This document shows, piece after piece, positions 43,295-53,308 of a DNA stretch of 64,000 nucleotides. Each line of letters starts with the position of its first letter. The stretch's first letter is position 1. Made by a program: the position numbers and the translations under genes. Origin of the DNA: Yponomeuta sedellus (taxonomy: Eukaryota; Arthropoda; Insecta; Lepidoptera; Yponomeutidae); the NCBI GenBank assembly GCA_934045075.1, contig OW203740.1:18241878-18305877 (forward strand), read 5' to 3'. A model generated the notes under the pieces. It was not told where the DNA came from. It did no database searches and worked only from the letters and a program-made list of their open reading frames with translations.

Positions 43295-46258
43295 TTAAGA
43301 ACAGACTGTTAACATTTTTTCTGTAGCATCGTAATCTTTGTAGTATAACCAACTCAAAATTTTTGGTTTAGCTTCTTTCACAGTAGATAATTTTATATCG
43401 CAGTCCCTTACAACGGCGTTGTATATGTATTTGTGCAAAAATGGCGCAAGCCTTTGAGCAAAGGCGGTTTTTACGGCCGTGGTTTTAATCCTGAAGACTC
43501 TCTTAGCTAGCAGATTGTGGTAGTCGCTGGAATTGATCAGTATTCTGTGTTGGGCCAAGACGACCCTGAAGATGAATAGCTTTCTAATGCTCAGCACTCG
43601 GCTCTCCTCATATAGGGCGGTAGTAGGGTACATACGGGGTTTTTTATACATTACTTTGAGTACTGAGCGCTGCGCTCTTTCTACTTCTATCATGTGCGTC
43701 TTGGCCGACCCTCCCCAGCAACCAATGCAGTAACTGAGGACGGATTGACACAGAGCCAAATATACCATCCGCAGTGTTTCTTTGGGAGCACCGTTTCGAA
43801 GCAGCTTCATTACGTGAATAAGTTTTCTTGCCCGGCCTGCGAGAACGTTTAGATATTTTTTGAACGAGAGGTTTGCGTCTAGAATTATCCCTAGGTATTT
43901 TATATCATCTACTCTACTGATACTTTCGCAGTTGCATTGATCGGACGATAGATCGCAAGTGTGAACCTTTATATTTGATTGTGGTTTTGGCTCAGAAGCT
44001 TTTGTCTTGTGAAAACATATAAATTTTGTCTTGGAGGCATTCAGCGTAAGTAGGTTTTTGGATAGCCATTTTGATATTTCTGCGAGACCTGCATTAGCGC
44101 GTTTGAAAACAAAATCCCAGGTTGAGTCATTAAATAATATTGCAGTGTCGTCAGCGTAACAAACCATTTCGGCATTGAAACAAGGGGATAAAGCATTGGA
44201 GATGTCGTTTAAGTACACCAAGAACAGAGTTGGCCCTAAGATACTGCCCTGTGGGATACCATAATTAACCGGTGCAGGAGAGCTTACTACTTCACCTATA
44301 CGAGTTATGACGAGCCTGTCCGTTAGATAACTGTGAAACCAATCCAAGGCCGCACCCCTGATCCCAATGTTTTGCAGCTTTTTGAGGAGGATTGGAATGG
44401 ACACTGTGTCAAATGCCTTTGCCAGGTCTAAGAAGACACCGACACAGCACCGTCCGTTATCCAATTGGGACGTCACTGACTCCAGCAGTTTAGAGATCGC
44501 ATCTTCTGTGGACTTACCCTGGCGGAAACCAAATTGACAAGGTGTTAGTAGCTCATTGTTTTTTAAATATTTGCATAGACGACTGTGAACAACTTTTTCT
44601 AAAATTTTTGAAAGTATACTAAGGAGCGAGATAGGTCTAAAATTACTGGGCGAAGTCTTGTCGCCGGACTTATGTATTAAAGTTAGCGCAGCCGTTTTCC
44701 ATATTTCGGGAAAAGTGCCCTCTGACAAGCTTAAGTTGAAGATGTGAGTAAGAGGTTTTAATATGCAAGAACTGATTTGCTTCAGCAGCACAGGCTTAAT
44801 TCCATCCGAGCCAGGGGCACTTTCATTTTTTAATTGTAATATATATGTATTTATCTCAGACTCATCTGTAGGGTGCATGAAGAAAGACTGCAATGGTGGT
44901 TTGAGCGTTTTAGTCTCAGAAGCGAGATAACTTTCGGTTTGGTTTGTATTAACAAGAATATCTTTTGCAAGTTTTTCGCCTACAGAGGCATAGTATTCAT
45001 TGCACTCTTGAATAGAGTCAGATGGAGTAGGCCCGATAGAGAGCAATGACATCTGAGCGTTGGGTTTTGAAGAATTTAATTCGCAGATATTTTTAATTGC
45101 GTCCCATAGTTTCTTCGGGTTTTTATTGTTTTCAGTGAGTATTTTGTTTTCATATTGTGCCTTAAGTCGGTGAAGGAGGTTGTCACAGAAGTTACGATAC
45201 CTTTTGAAAATTAGTTTTGCCGTTTCGTCTTTAGGTTGTTTTCTGCAATTAAGGTGAAGTTTGTCTTTATGTTTAATGCATCGAATGAGCCCAGGTGTGA
45301 TCCAGGGTTTCAGATTACATTTAGATCTGCTAATTTTTGTAACGGTCGTATGGTTTTGGATGACATTGTGCAGTTTTTGAGTAAAGAGTTCTGAGGCCAC
45401 TAACACGTCTGAACTGTCCAATATATCCGACCAGCCCATGGATGTAAGCTCTCCAATGACTGCCTCGTGGTTAACTTTGGTTATTTCTCTTTTTATGATC
45501 TTTTGTTGGGAATAGTTCGTTTTTATTCCTGCCACTGTAAAGTCATGATCAGTGACGGAGGTTTCACATACTACCGACACTGCTTGATGTTTACTTTTTA
45601 TTAGAATATGGTCAAGGCAAGCTCCATCTCTTGTAGCTAAAGTGATAGCTGGTATAAGTTTGTATTCCGCGGCGATACACAAGTAGTCCGGTTGTAACTC
45701 GGCTGGTGAACTACGAGTATTAACTATTGTATCTATATTTACGTCACCTGCCAAGATAATGTTGGGACAATTTTTGTGTTTTTCTAGTAATTCTTCTAGG
45801 AAAGTCAGAAAGTTTGGTACATTGTTGTTTGGTGATCTGTAAATCGCAAATATGGTATAGTTGTTGGGCAGTGACACCACAAGGCAGTTTGTGTCAAAGT
45901 TATTGTCGGGCTCAGAGACAGTGGCGTTCCAAAATTCACTGACATAAACTATTACTCCACCGTTCTGGTTCGTATATTTGTGTGTGTAATGATGAGAATA
46001 ACCGTCGATACGTTTTATTAAGGGCGAAAGTCCAAGCCAGCATTCTGTAAGAATAATTAAGTCAAAGGATATATCGAACCGTTTCAGAGAAACTAGTAAG
46101 TTATTGAAGTTTTGGTTATGACTACGGATGTTAAAGGATAGTATTTTAAAGTCGAGATCATCGTGCAATATATTTTTGCATTGTTCAGGTGCATTTATTT
46201 TATGACACGGAATTACCATAGTATTATCGAATTTATCCAATATGTCTAGGCCTGCCAT
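43295..46258 (-). CDS. LINE ORF2: AP-endonuclease/reverse transcriptase, 987 aa
   Basis: One uninterrupted frame from Met at 46258 to a stop at 43295. It nicks target DNA and copies the element RNA by target-primed reverse transcription. Residues about 36-245 are an APE-type endonuclease: LSFNIRSHNQ near 40, LTECWL with catalytic E72, AGDVNID near 170-176, DHILI near 216 and TDHDF near 236. Residues about 480-760 are the reverse transcriptase: FRPISLLSILSKILEKV (540-556), GFRQGKST (577-584), FLDLAKAFD with D611, GIPQGSILGP (667-676) and YADD (701-704). All catalytic residues are present. A C-terminal region with two CW-type motifs (SYCIGCWGG) follows, as in Jockey/CR1-type proteins. No frameshift or stop is seen, so the protein could be functional even though the 5' end and promoter of this copy are lost. 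Confidence 0.93.
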   Translation of the reverse strand: MAGLDILDKFDNTMVIPCHKINAPEQCKNILHDDLDFKILSFNIRSHNQNFNNLLVSLKRFDISFDLIILTECWLGLSPLIKRIDGYSHHYTHKYTNQNGGVIVYVSEFWNATVSEPDNNFDTNCLVVSLPNNYTIFAIYRSPNNNVPNFLTFLEELLEKHKNCPNIILAGDVNIDTIVNTRSSPAELQPDYLCIAAEYKLIPAITLATRDGACLDHILIKSKHQAVSVVCETSVTDHDFTVAGIKTNYSQQKIIKREITKVNHEAVIGELTSMGWSDILDSSDVLVASELFTQKLHNVIQNHTTVTKISRSKCNLKPWITPGLIRCIKHKDKLHLNCRKQPKDETAKLIFKRYRNFCDNLLHRLKAQYENKILTENNKNPKKLWDAIKNICELNSSKPNAQMSLLSIGPTPSDSIQECNEYYASVGEKLAKDILVNTNQTESYLASETKTLKPPLQSFFMHPTDESEINTYILQLKNESAPGSDGIKPVLLKQISSCILKPLTHIFNLSLSEGTFPEIWKTAALTLIHKSGDKTSPSNFRPISLLSILSKILEKVVHSRLCKYLKNNELLTPCQFGFRQGKSTEDAISKLLESVTSQLDNGRCCVGVFLDLAKAFDTVSIPILLKKLQNIGIRGAALDWFHSYLTDRLVITRIGEVVSSPAPVNYGIPQGSILGPTLFLVYLNDISNALSPCFNAEMVCYADDTAILFNDSTWDFVFKRANAGLAEISKWLSKNLLTLNASKTKFICFHKTKASEPKPQSNIKVHTCDLSSDQCNCESISRVDDIKYLGIILDANLSFKKYLNVLAGRARKLIHVMKLLRNGAPKETLRMVYLALCQSVLSYCIGCWGGSAKTHMIEVERAQRSVLKVMYKKPRMYPTTALYEESRVLSIRKLFIFRVVLAQHRILINSSDYHNLLAKRVFRIKTTAVKTAFAQRLAPFLHKYIYNAVVRDCDIKLSTVKEAKPKILSWLYYKDYDATEKMLTVCS

Positions 46259-46546
46259 TTATAAATTTGGTTATTACAGGTAATGTGATCATAACTTTTT
46301 AGTAGGAATTTGTGATTAATTGTCTTTTCCGTCTCTAATTGGTGTGAGTTTGGTGTGTTCGTTATTTGTGAGGAGTGTCCGTGGAATAAATCGTGTGTAT
46401 ACTGTATTATATTGTGAATGTGGAAGTTGTTAAGCGTATTGCGAGATTTATGTGTGTGGGAGATAGTTTCGATTAATGAGCTACGGTAAAAAGATTGCCA
46501 ATAGATACAGCCGTGAAGCGCGACGATGCAAACAATAAAAACCAAG

Positions 46547-46861
46547 TTAGGAGGCCGCTCCGACGTGTTGATCCAGGTCTTGTTCAGATCGAATCGGTGT
46601 GGCAGGTTTTTTCTCTGCTTTTCGCACGTAGATACAGCCGTTTCTGACCCAACAGAAGCGAAAGTTGTGTTGCTTGGAGCGCTGCCTAGCGTCCCGAAAA
46701 AGAGTTCGGTTTTCCTTCGTCAGACGTTCGTTGAAGTAGAGTCTGGTAGTGGCACCAGTGACTATCTCTTCCGATGATAGACTACTCCGAGCTCTAGCAG
46801 CTTTGACGAGTTGATCGCGCTTCGCACGACGTACCAGTTTTACCACAATTGGACGTGGCAT
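46547..46861 (-). pseudogene. LINE ORF1, C-terminal fragment
   Basis: The frame reads MPRPIVVKLVRRAKRDQLVK, LTKENRTLFRDARQR, FRFCWVRNGCIYVRKAEKKP and SEQDLDQH. This pattern (PRPIVVKF, LTxxNRxLFxxAR, WxxNGxIYVRK) is the C-terminal domain found in ORF1 proteins of insect LINEs and related to the baculovirus FP-protein C-terminus. The frame stays open a little upstream of the Met into the palindrome at 46871-46906, then the element ends. The N-terminal coiled coil and zinc-finger region are missing. Confidence 0.75.
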
Positions 46862-46870
46862 TTGGTTATC

Positions 46871-46906
46871 TGCAAGTAAGGTCTTTTGGAAAAGACCTTA
46901 CTTGCA
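46871..46906. repeat. Perfect 17-bp stem hairpin at the LINE 5' junction
   Basis: TGCAAGTAAGGTCTTTT, GG, then its exact reverse complement. The left half continues LINE ORF1; the right half is its inverted copy. Confidence 0.95.
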
Positions 46907-46909
46907 AAA

Positions 46910-47869
46910 CAGTGTTTTCCTTCAATCATCTGCTGCTTTTTCAAAGATGTCAACGTTTAGAGGCTGAAACGATTACAAGAGGTGCAATACAAAAAAAGAT
47001 TAGGGAACTTTTAAATCCTGGACAAAATTTAGGACATACATACTTTTAATTTGGGATTTTTTTTACGTTGTATTTCTTAATGATTCGCGATACTCATACA
47101 TAGTTATATATTTTTTTAGGTTCTCCGCCATGGGTCGTAAATATTATTTACTATTAACATAATTAAGAGGTTTACACTTTTTGCAAATAGGAACGATCAC
47201 TAAAAATGTATAATTTTTCCATTGGGGCGCTAGTGCTACTGCATGGTGCCCAGAGACGTAATGTTTGTTTTAGTTTGTAAAGTTACTCCGCCAGTTATAA
47301 TCTGTAGTTAGTCCTTTAGTTTGGCTATACATAAGTTTATATTTATGGTAATATTGTTTATTTATTTTATTTTACTTTTTCATTGTTTCTTTAGAAGTAC
47401 ATATTTAAATTTGGCCTTCGGCTATTAATTTATTTTATGTACACCTGTTATGCGGCTGTTAATCTTCCTAACAGAAAAAAATAAAATAAAATGACGTTTG
47501 CTAGAAGTGAAACAAAGGCAAAGTTTTTCAAAACCTTGACAAAAATTAGGAGATCCTTACCTACTTTTAAAAAAATCCAACTCGGCTGCAATTTATAAAA
47601 ATTTCATCGGAAGTAAAGACTTCATAAAGGAAAGTGTGCCAAGTAACCGACAGCCACTCAGCCACAGCTGGCAGGACAAGGCGCTACAGATTTCATCGAT
47701 GATGAAATCTGTAGAAAGCCAATACAATACGATGCCAAGTTTAGAGATGAAAATCTAAACATCTTATAGCGCTAAAAGATAGAACATAGAACACTTTGTT
47801 GCATTACACCGCACCGTGACTTGAATATAACAAACGAAAGACTATCTGGCTCTGATTTTTGGCCATCGG
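46910..47869. other. Unassigned intergenic DNA with a hairpin
   Basis: No supported gene. A perfect hairpin lies at 47684-47714: 14-bp stem CTACAGATTTCATC, loop GAT. Confidence 0.5.
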
Positions 47870-48145
47870 TTTTTGATCAAGGTATCGGACTAGCCTGCTG
47901 GCCTCACATTTAAAAAGTCATAGGTTCGATACTGGCTAGTACATTGTTATGTTAAGTTACGTATTGAAAGTCACTCCCTAAAAGTGAAGGAAAATATCGT
48001 AAGGAAACGTGAATCGTCAGAACTCGGCGTTAGAAGTCATCATTGCATGGTGGGCACGCCTGAGTAAGCCCAGGCTCATACTCTCTCCTTTCCTGAGAGA
48101 ACGCCTGTGACCTGAAGTGGGAAGAATAGCTTATAAGGAATACCG
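47870..48145 (+). mobile_element. Family D tRNA-headed SINE
   Basis: B-box-like ATAGGTTCGATACTGG (about 47922) lies near the start. The body has GGTGGGCACGCCTGAGTAAG and CTCATACTCTCTCCTTTCCT, then GCCTGTGACCTGAAGTGGGA. Confidence 0.6.
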
Positions 48146-48399
48146 TATAAGTACTGCACAACACAGATCCTGCTTTGGACTATCAACAAACCAGGATAAG
48201 TTTGATAGCTCAACCAACTAATTTGCGGTTTGTCTCACTCTAGGTAGTTCAACAGAGTGACAGAGATACCACGTAACACGATAATCTTTGAACAGAGGGG
48301 TTGAACCACCGAATAGAAATTTCGAAGAACGTAATATCAAGGGAAGGAGTGACGCTGGTGGTGTATTAATTACACAATTTTAATCAATTGAACAATTGT

Positions 48400-48713
48400 A
48401 AGGTGTTTATCAACAACAGGCGCGGTCAGGTACAGGATGGGAGACCGTCCGTGACTACCGCTAGTGGCATTTTTCCGAGCGCTTCCGTGCTTCGCAAGGC
48501 ACGTTAAGTCGTTGGTGCCGGTTGTCATGTAATGGCAGTCGTTAAGCCATGTCAGAGGCCTTATGGGCAGCTTGATAACTTCTGACAGTAAGGCTCACCA
48601 CTGTCTTACAATGCTCCACCAACCCGGACTTGGCCCCCGTGGTGTAGTATGGCTTAACTTTCCTGCAATGCAGGAAGGGACCCGTGCCCCAGCAGTGGGG
48701 ACATACAAGAGTT
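48400..48713 (+). mobile_element. Family B SINE with 5S-like head
   Basis: Head GGCGCGGTCAGGTACAGGAT and GGGAGACCG, then CCGTGCTTCGCAAGGCACGT, GTGCCGGTTGTCATGTAATG and the usual 3' end. A hAT-like element is inserted right at its tail. Confidence 0.8.
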
Positions 48714-48773
48714 GATATCGTCAGTAGCGGCATTAGGGTAGGGCGCGGTAGGGCGACCGCCCAGGGCGCAGGG

Positions 48774-48804
48774 CACAAAGGGGCGCCCGCGGCGCCCCTT
48801 TGTG
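48774..48804. repeat. Perfect GC-rich hairpin in the hAT-like element
   Basis: 14-bp stem CACAAAGGGGCGCC with loop CGC, fully complementary. Confidence 0.95.
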
Positions 48805-49294
48805 AACGCCGTTTATATAATTATACCTACTAAAATTCCCTAAATTGTCCCGGCATGGTTGGAATTTTTTGCCTCTAAATAGGTTTTTTAAAAATTTATT
48901 TGTTTGTTTAAACACCGCTATATTGGTACAAACTATTCCAGTGGTGATACTACTCGTTAATATACGAACAACTTTTACTACGGCACCAATCCCGAAATCG
49001 CGTAAAGAACAGTGTTTTCATAGAAATGTGCAATATCTACACAAAATATATGACATTCGATGAGCCTTGAGCTTCTCATGAAAAAAATCGATGTTGAATT
49101 TTTCAACTGTCTTTTAGATTCTACGCTAATTTCCATAAATGAAAGATTTGAACAGTTAAATAAGTACTCGCAATCATGGCCTTTTTTGTGTAATATTAAA
49201 CAGATTCCGGAAAAAAGCTGAGCGTATTAAACTGTCTTTATTTCGAGGATGCGTGGAGGTATCAAGCTGACATTTGAACTATATACTCAAGTCT

Positions 49295-49799
49295 CTCTCT
49301 CTCTTCATTGGTCCTTTAACTCCTAGCGGAGCATCGGGCCTCAACCACAGATTTCCATTTCTGACGGTGGTTCGCGGCAGCTTCAAATTCAGGCCAGCTA
49401 GTGCTGCTGATCGACTTGGCCTCTTGGTTTATTGATCTTTTCCAGGTGGTCATTGGCCGCTCCCTCTTTCGGCTGCCCAATGGGGTATACGTAAGTGCTT
49501 GTCTGGTCAGGCATCTCTTGTCGCGCCGTAGTACGCCATTTTCTATCCAGGATTTCTAGGTGGACTGGTATCTGATTGGAACACTTCCAGAGGTTCTGGT
49601 TCCGTGTTCTTTGTGGCCAGAATATCCCCAGTATCTGCCTGAGACATTTGTTAATAAATACCTGGAGCCTGTGTGAGATGTCTGAACGCACGAACCAGGA
49701 CTCGGAACCGTACAACCTATTTTACGTTGGAGTTGAAAACTCGTATCATCGAACAACGCGAAAGCTGCCCTGATCCCCGAAAGTTTTTGAGTTGGGCAA
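49295..49799 (-). mobile_element. 5'-truncated RTE-type LINE with 12-bp target duplication
   Basis: ATACTCAAGTCT flanks both sides (49283-49294, 49800-49811). The minus strand codes for a LINE C-terminus from MYGSESWFVRSDISHRLQVF (49715) through NKCLRQILGIFWPQ and VHLEILDRKWR, and after a stop and frame change WKSVVEARCSARS, ending in a GA-repeat 3' tail. The catalytic core is absent because of 5' truncation, and stops occur. Confidence 0.85.
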
Positions 49800-50029
49800 A
49801 TACTCAAGTCTATAGCCCCATAGAGTTGTAAAAAAATCAAACTGCTAAGTTTATGTAAAAAAAGATTGTATAGAAAGCGCATTCTATCAAATTTGAGAGA
49901 GAGAGAGAGAGAAATAAGTTCGAAGGCGCGAATAAAATAAGGAGGAGGGGGGCGCCGTATGAGTCTCGCCCAGGGCGCTGGTAGTGCTAAAACCGGCACT
50001 GGATATCGTATATCGTAAGGTGTTTATTC

Positions 50030-50160
50030 TCGATTTGGTTACAGTGGCAGGGAGCCACTGGATGCGGACAGCACAAGACCGTGAAGCTTGGAAAACCATG
50101 AGGGTGGCCTGTCCCGCAGTGGATGTCGGCTATGTGGCGGATAGCTGATGAAGATGATGA
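50030..50160 (+). pseudogene. Possible LINE C-terminal tail fragment
   Basis: CACTGGATGCGGACAGCACA and GACCGTGAAGCTTGG translate to WMRTAQDREAWKT, similar to 5641-5766, followed by GATGATGATGAAG. Confidence 0.35.
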
Positions 50161-50424
50161 TGAAGGTGTTCACGCATGTTAGTATAATGCCCACACACAG
50201 GTCAGCCGAGGTGGTTACCGGGCCGGAGTGTGGTAGGCCTCATGCTCGTTTAAGGGGTATTTCCACTAACAACAGGTACGGACTTGCGGTTATATATAAT
50301 ATTCAGTCTCCTTCCTCATTACAGGGTATAACCCCGAAAAATAAATTCAATGTAGCTACCCACAAACTGTTAAATAAAGTAAAATATGAAAACCGTGGCA
50401 AACACAAAGCCTGTTTTTTTTATG

Positions 50425-50525
50425 TAGCTGAAATAAGTCACACGGCAAGGCACAGGCCTTCTCTCTTTAGTATGGGCTTAATTACCACGTATGCGCACCG
50501 CGGAATGGTAATGCTATTAGGACAA
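50425..50525 (-). repeat. Family D fragment
   Basis: TATGGGCTTAATTACCACGT and GCGCACCGCGGAATGGTAAT match the D body at 3985-4030. Confidence 0.6.
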
Positions 50526-50806
50526 ATTCGGGTTTTACGTTTTTTATTTTTATTTTTTTTATTTTCACTTATACCTATCTATCGTTGTTTCAGTAATGAC
50601 ACGTTGTACTCGTATGTTATTAAGTTAAGGCAAATTAAACAATGCATTGGCGTCATCAATACAATTATTTTACAAAGTATTTGTTTTCCCCCAATGAAAT
50701 TAAATTCATTTTTATATCAATTCTCACCTAAATGGGACTCTTTTTCGCCAACGCAGAAGAAGATTGAAGGTTACGATTACGGTTTTTGGGTTTATATTAT
50801 TATGTA

Positions 50807-52057
50807 CACAGGCTGCTACTTATGTATGCGGAATCTGGGATTCCAATAATTTTAAACGCTGACCTCCATGGTCAAATTCGTTCTTTTTTTAAATACTGGC
50901 CGCTAATATTTTTCTCCTATATTCGTTAGTGTTTTGTTTTTGTTGGGTTTAAAATGTCATATCGCTGAAAAAATGGAACTCACTCGTTAAAATATTCGTG
51001 CTATGATTTATTACGATTTTCGACGTGGTTTAACGCAACAACAGTGCGTAGATCAATTAACTTCGACTTTTGGTAGTGAAGCTCCATCAAAAACGACTGT
51101 GTATCACTGGTTTAGTGAGTTTAATCGCAGGCGCAGTAAGCTCACGGACGAAGTTAAAGAAGGTCGCCCGAAATCGGTGGTTGTGCCACAAAATATTGAA
51201 GCTGTGCGAAAACTAATAATGCAAGACCGCCATGTTACGTATCGCGAGATAGAGGCTATTCTAGGCATATGTATGACGAGTATTCATAGGATATTACATG
51301 AACATTTGTCTGTAAAAAAAAATTGTTCGCGTTGGATCCCGCACAACATAACTCAGGATCAAAAAGATGCTCGCGTCGAATGGTGCAAGAAAACCGTAAA
51401 AAAATTCAACGGAGGCGACTCAAAATCTGTTAATAATATCTACACAGGTGACGAATCCTGGATCTACGCGTACGATCCCGAAACTAAACAAAAATCAACA
51501 GTTTGGGTGTTTCAAAATGAGCAAAACGTGCAAAAAGCACTGTAAAGCAAATGGTGGCCTGCTTTTTGGTATTAATCGCCATGTGGCTACAATACCACTG
51601 GAGAATCGCAGAACGGTTAATTCGGAGTGGTACACGACCATTTGTTTGCCGAAAGTATTTGAAGAAATACGCCAAAACAACCAGCGACGCAGAATCATAC
51701 TTCACCATGACAATGCCAGCTGTCATACATCTCAGGAAACAACTACATTTTTGGATGGTCAATAAATAGAGTTGATGGGTCATCCACCGTACAGCCTTGA
51801 TTTGGCTCCGAATGATTTCTATGTATTCCCAAATGTAACGATTCAACGATTTTCGACCCGTGAAGATGCCGTAGACGCATTCAAACAGCACGTTTTGGAG
51901 ATACCTCAATCAGAGTGGAAAGAGTGTTTTACAAATTAGTTTCATCGAATGCAAAAGTGCATCGATCATAGTGGAGAATACTTTGAAAAACAATATAAGC
52001 ATAGTTAGCCACATACATTTATTTTTTCTATTCCGCATACATAAGTAGCAGCCCTCG
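50807..52057 (+). mobile_element. mariner element, copy 2 (1,251 bp)
   Basis: Left GGCTGCTACTTATGTATGCG (50811) and right inverse (to 52053) are a perfect 24-bp inner inverted repeat; the outer four bases differ. TA flanks at 50805-50806 and 52058-52059. It belongs to a different subfamily from 321-1612. Confidence 0.88.
50973..51996 (+). pseudogene. mariner transposase, copy 2, broken
   Basis: Starts MELTR, then TAA at codon 6 (50988-50990). The same frame is open again from 51003 to 51545 with the two HTH blocks, the linker WIPHNI and the first catalytic D in TGDESWIYAY. A frameshift near 51535 moves the rest into another frame, holding HHDNASCH (second D) up to a further stop at 51763-51765. 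The last part has HPPYS-LDLAPNDFY and C-terminal homology with more damage. Three or more lesions make it inactive. Confidence 0.92.
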
Positions 52058-52060
52058 TAT

Positions 52061-52542
52061 TCATGTATTTAGGGCATAACAACAAAAGTTTCTTGATTTC
52101 TTTTTTATTTAATGACAAAATCCTATAAAACCGTTACTTTTAATTTCTAAGTTGGTAATTAGTCTCTTTTGCCAGGACGTGATTACTTCCATAAGCACTG
52201 CAAATATCGGTGTTTGGATTACATAATTAACTATTGTATATTTTAGGCTACACAACAAGAGACAGTGCAATGAATCTCCGTGATTTATTAGCAGTGTGCT
52301 GTATCGTAGCGTGACGCGACACGTGCGTGCTCCTCGATAGTTGGAAGAACGCCAGCACAGCAGGTTTTTGAACGCAATAGGATTTCCAATTTCGCGCCAG
52401 TGTCTTCAAACAATACTTCGAATGACTGAAGACGTGGCTGTGCGGCAGTGTAGGGCAATTAATAAATTCGAATTTATAAGTTGCAACTAAAAACTTCTAC
52501 TCGAAAAGACTTGAATTTAGAAGAGGAAATAACACATTTGAC
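52061..52542. other. Unassigned intergenic DNA
   Basis: No gene or repeat recognised. Confidence 0.4.
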
Positions 52543-52746
52543 GACCTCTGTGGCGTAGCGGTAGCGCGTCTGCCTACCATGCAAGAGGTCCCGGGTTCGA
52601 ATCCCGGCTGGAAACAAAAAAAAAAAGTCCAGGTCTTGGATGTTTACATGTTTGTGATGTCGTTGTTTCTGGTTCCCACGACACAGGGTATCCTAGTGTG
52701 GGGCCAGAAGCAATGTATGTGCCTGTATGTAAATGTTATGTTATGT
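52543..52746 (+). mobile_element. Family E tRNA-headed SINE, best copy (204 bp)
   Basis: A box in TGGCGTAGCGGTAGCG, B box GGTTCGAATCC, then an A-run and a tail with TTTGTGATGTCGTTGTTTCT, GGTTCCCACGACACAGGGTA and GCAATGTATGTGCCTGTATG, ending in ATGTT repeats. Confidence 0.8.
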
Positions 52747-53131
52747 TATTTGCCAAGGGTTTAGGAACCTAAGAGAGGCTGACACCAGCCTACGCTGTGC
52801 AGCCGTGACCATCAATTTCGGTTTTTTTTTATTCTAAAAAGGGGGTGCACCAAAAAATTTAAGGTGCGTTTATCGATATACCAACAAAAAATATTTTGTT
52901 TCATTAACGCGTATATTTTTAAGTTAAGGTAATTTAAACACATTGCATTGGCGTCATCAGTCCCAATTATTCTACTTGGTACAACTTCTAGCGCAAGGTT
53001 TTCCAGGTAATGTACCTATGTTAAAGATTAACTATACATAAAAAAATTAAGCGCTTTAGGACTGTCATATAACATTGCTTCCATAACATGTTGAATATTT
53101 AAAAGTAATTTACACAATTGAAACCACTGGT
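52747..53131. other. Unassigned intergenic DNA
   Basis: No gene recognised. Confidence 0.4.
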
Positions 53132-53308
53132 GTATGGGGGACGCAGGCCTTGGCTTTTATTCGAGAGCTGGGTCGCCGATTGAGGAACCGTGGCTTGGAC
53201 TTTCGTTCCGGGGCTTTTCTGAGACAAAGGATATCCCTTGCTGTTCAGCGCGGTAACGCGGCTAGTATTATGGGAACCTTTGGGTCCGATGTGGCCCGGA
53301 GTGATTTG
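53132..53308 (+). pseudogene. Possible retroelement ORF C-terminal fragment
   Basis: An open stretch reads VWGTQALAFIRELGRRL, DFRSGAFLRQRISLAVQRGN and AASIMGTFGSDV before a TAG at 53306-53308. It looks like the conserved C-terminal end of a transposon-encoded protein, but I cannot name the clade. The 5' part is missing. Confidence 0.45.

Larger units (their letters stand above)
42925..46889 (-). mobile_element. Non-LTR retrotransposon (LINE), 5'-truncated, ORF2 intact
   Basis: The minus strand holds the end of ORF1 (46861-46547), a 288-bp gap, the complete ORF2 (46258-43295) and a 3' UTR with a TG microsatellite and GATAAAAAGTATTTATTGCC next to the terminal homopolymer. It has the endonuclease plus RT architecture of the Jockey/CR1 group; the exact clade is not resolved. 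The 5' break is inside ORF1, next to a short perfect palindrome. Confidence 0.85.
48722..50001. mobile_element. hAT-like element with 8-bp target duplication (1,280 bp)
   Basis: GATATCGT is duplicated at 48714-48721 and 50002-50009, the 8-bp length of hAT elements. Ends CAGTAGCGGCATTAGGGTAG and, reversed, CAGTGCCGGTTTTAGCACTA are imperfect inverted repeats with the CAG start usual for hAT. GC-rich blocks GACCGCCCAGGGCGC and CTCGCCCAGGGCGC lie inside each end. No transposase is seen. It contains a family A end (about 48862-48895) and a later LINE insertion (49295-49799). Confidence 0.75.

Noticed and set aside
46246..46545. 99-codon minus-strand frame directly upstream of LINE ORF2
   Set aside because: Lies in the gap between ORF1 and ORF2; His/Asn/Ser-rich with no ORF1 features.
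43533..46777. Plus-strand frames at 43533 and 46526
   Set aside because: Antisense shadows of the LINE ORFs.
50148..50849. 233-codon plus-strand frame
   Set aside because: It crosses a LINE tail fragment, a family D fragment and ends in the inverted repeat of the mariner; no domain.
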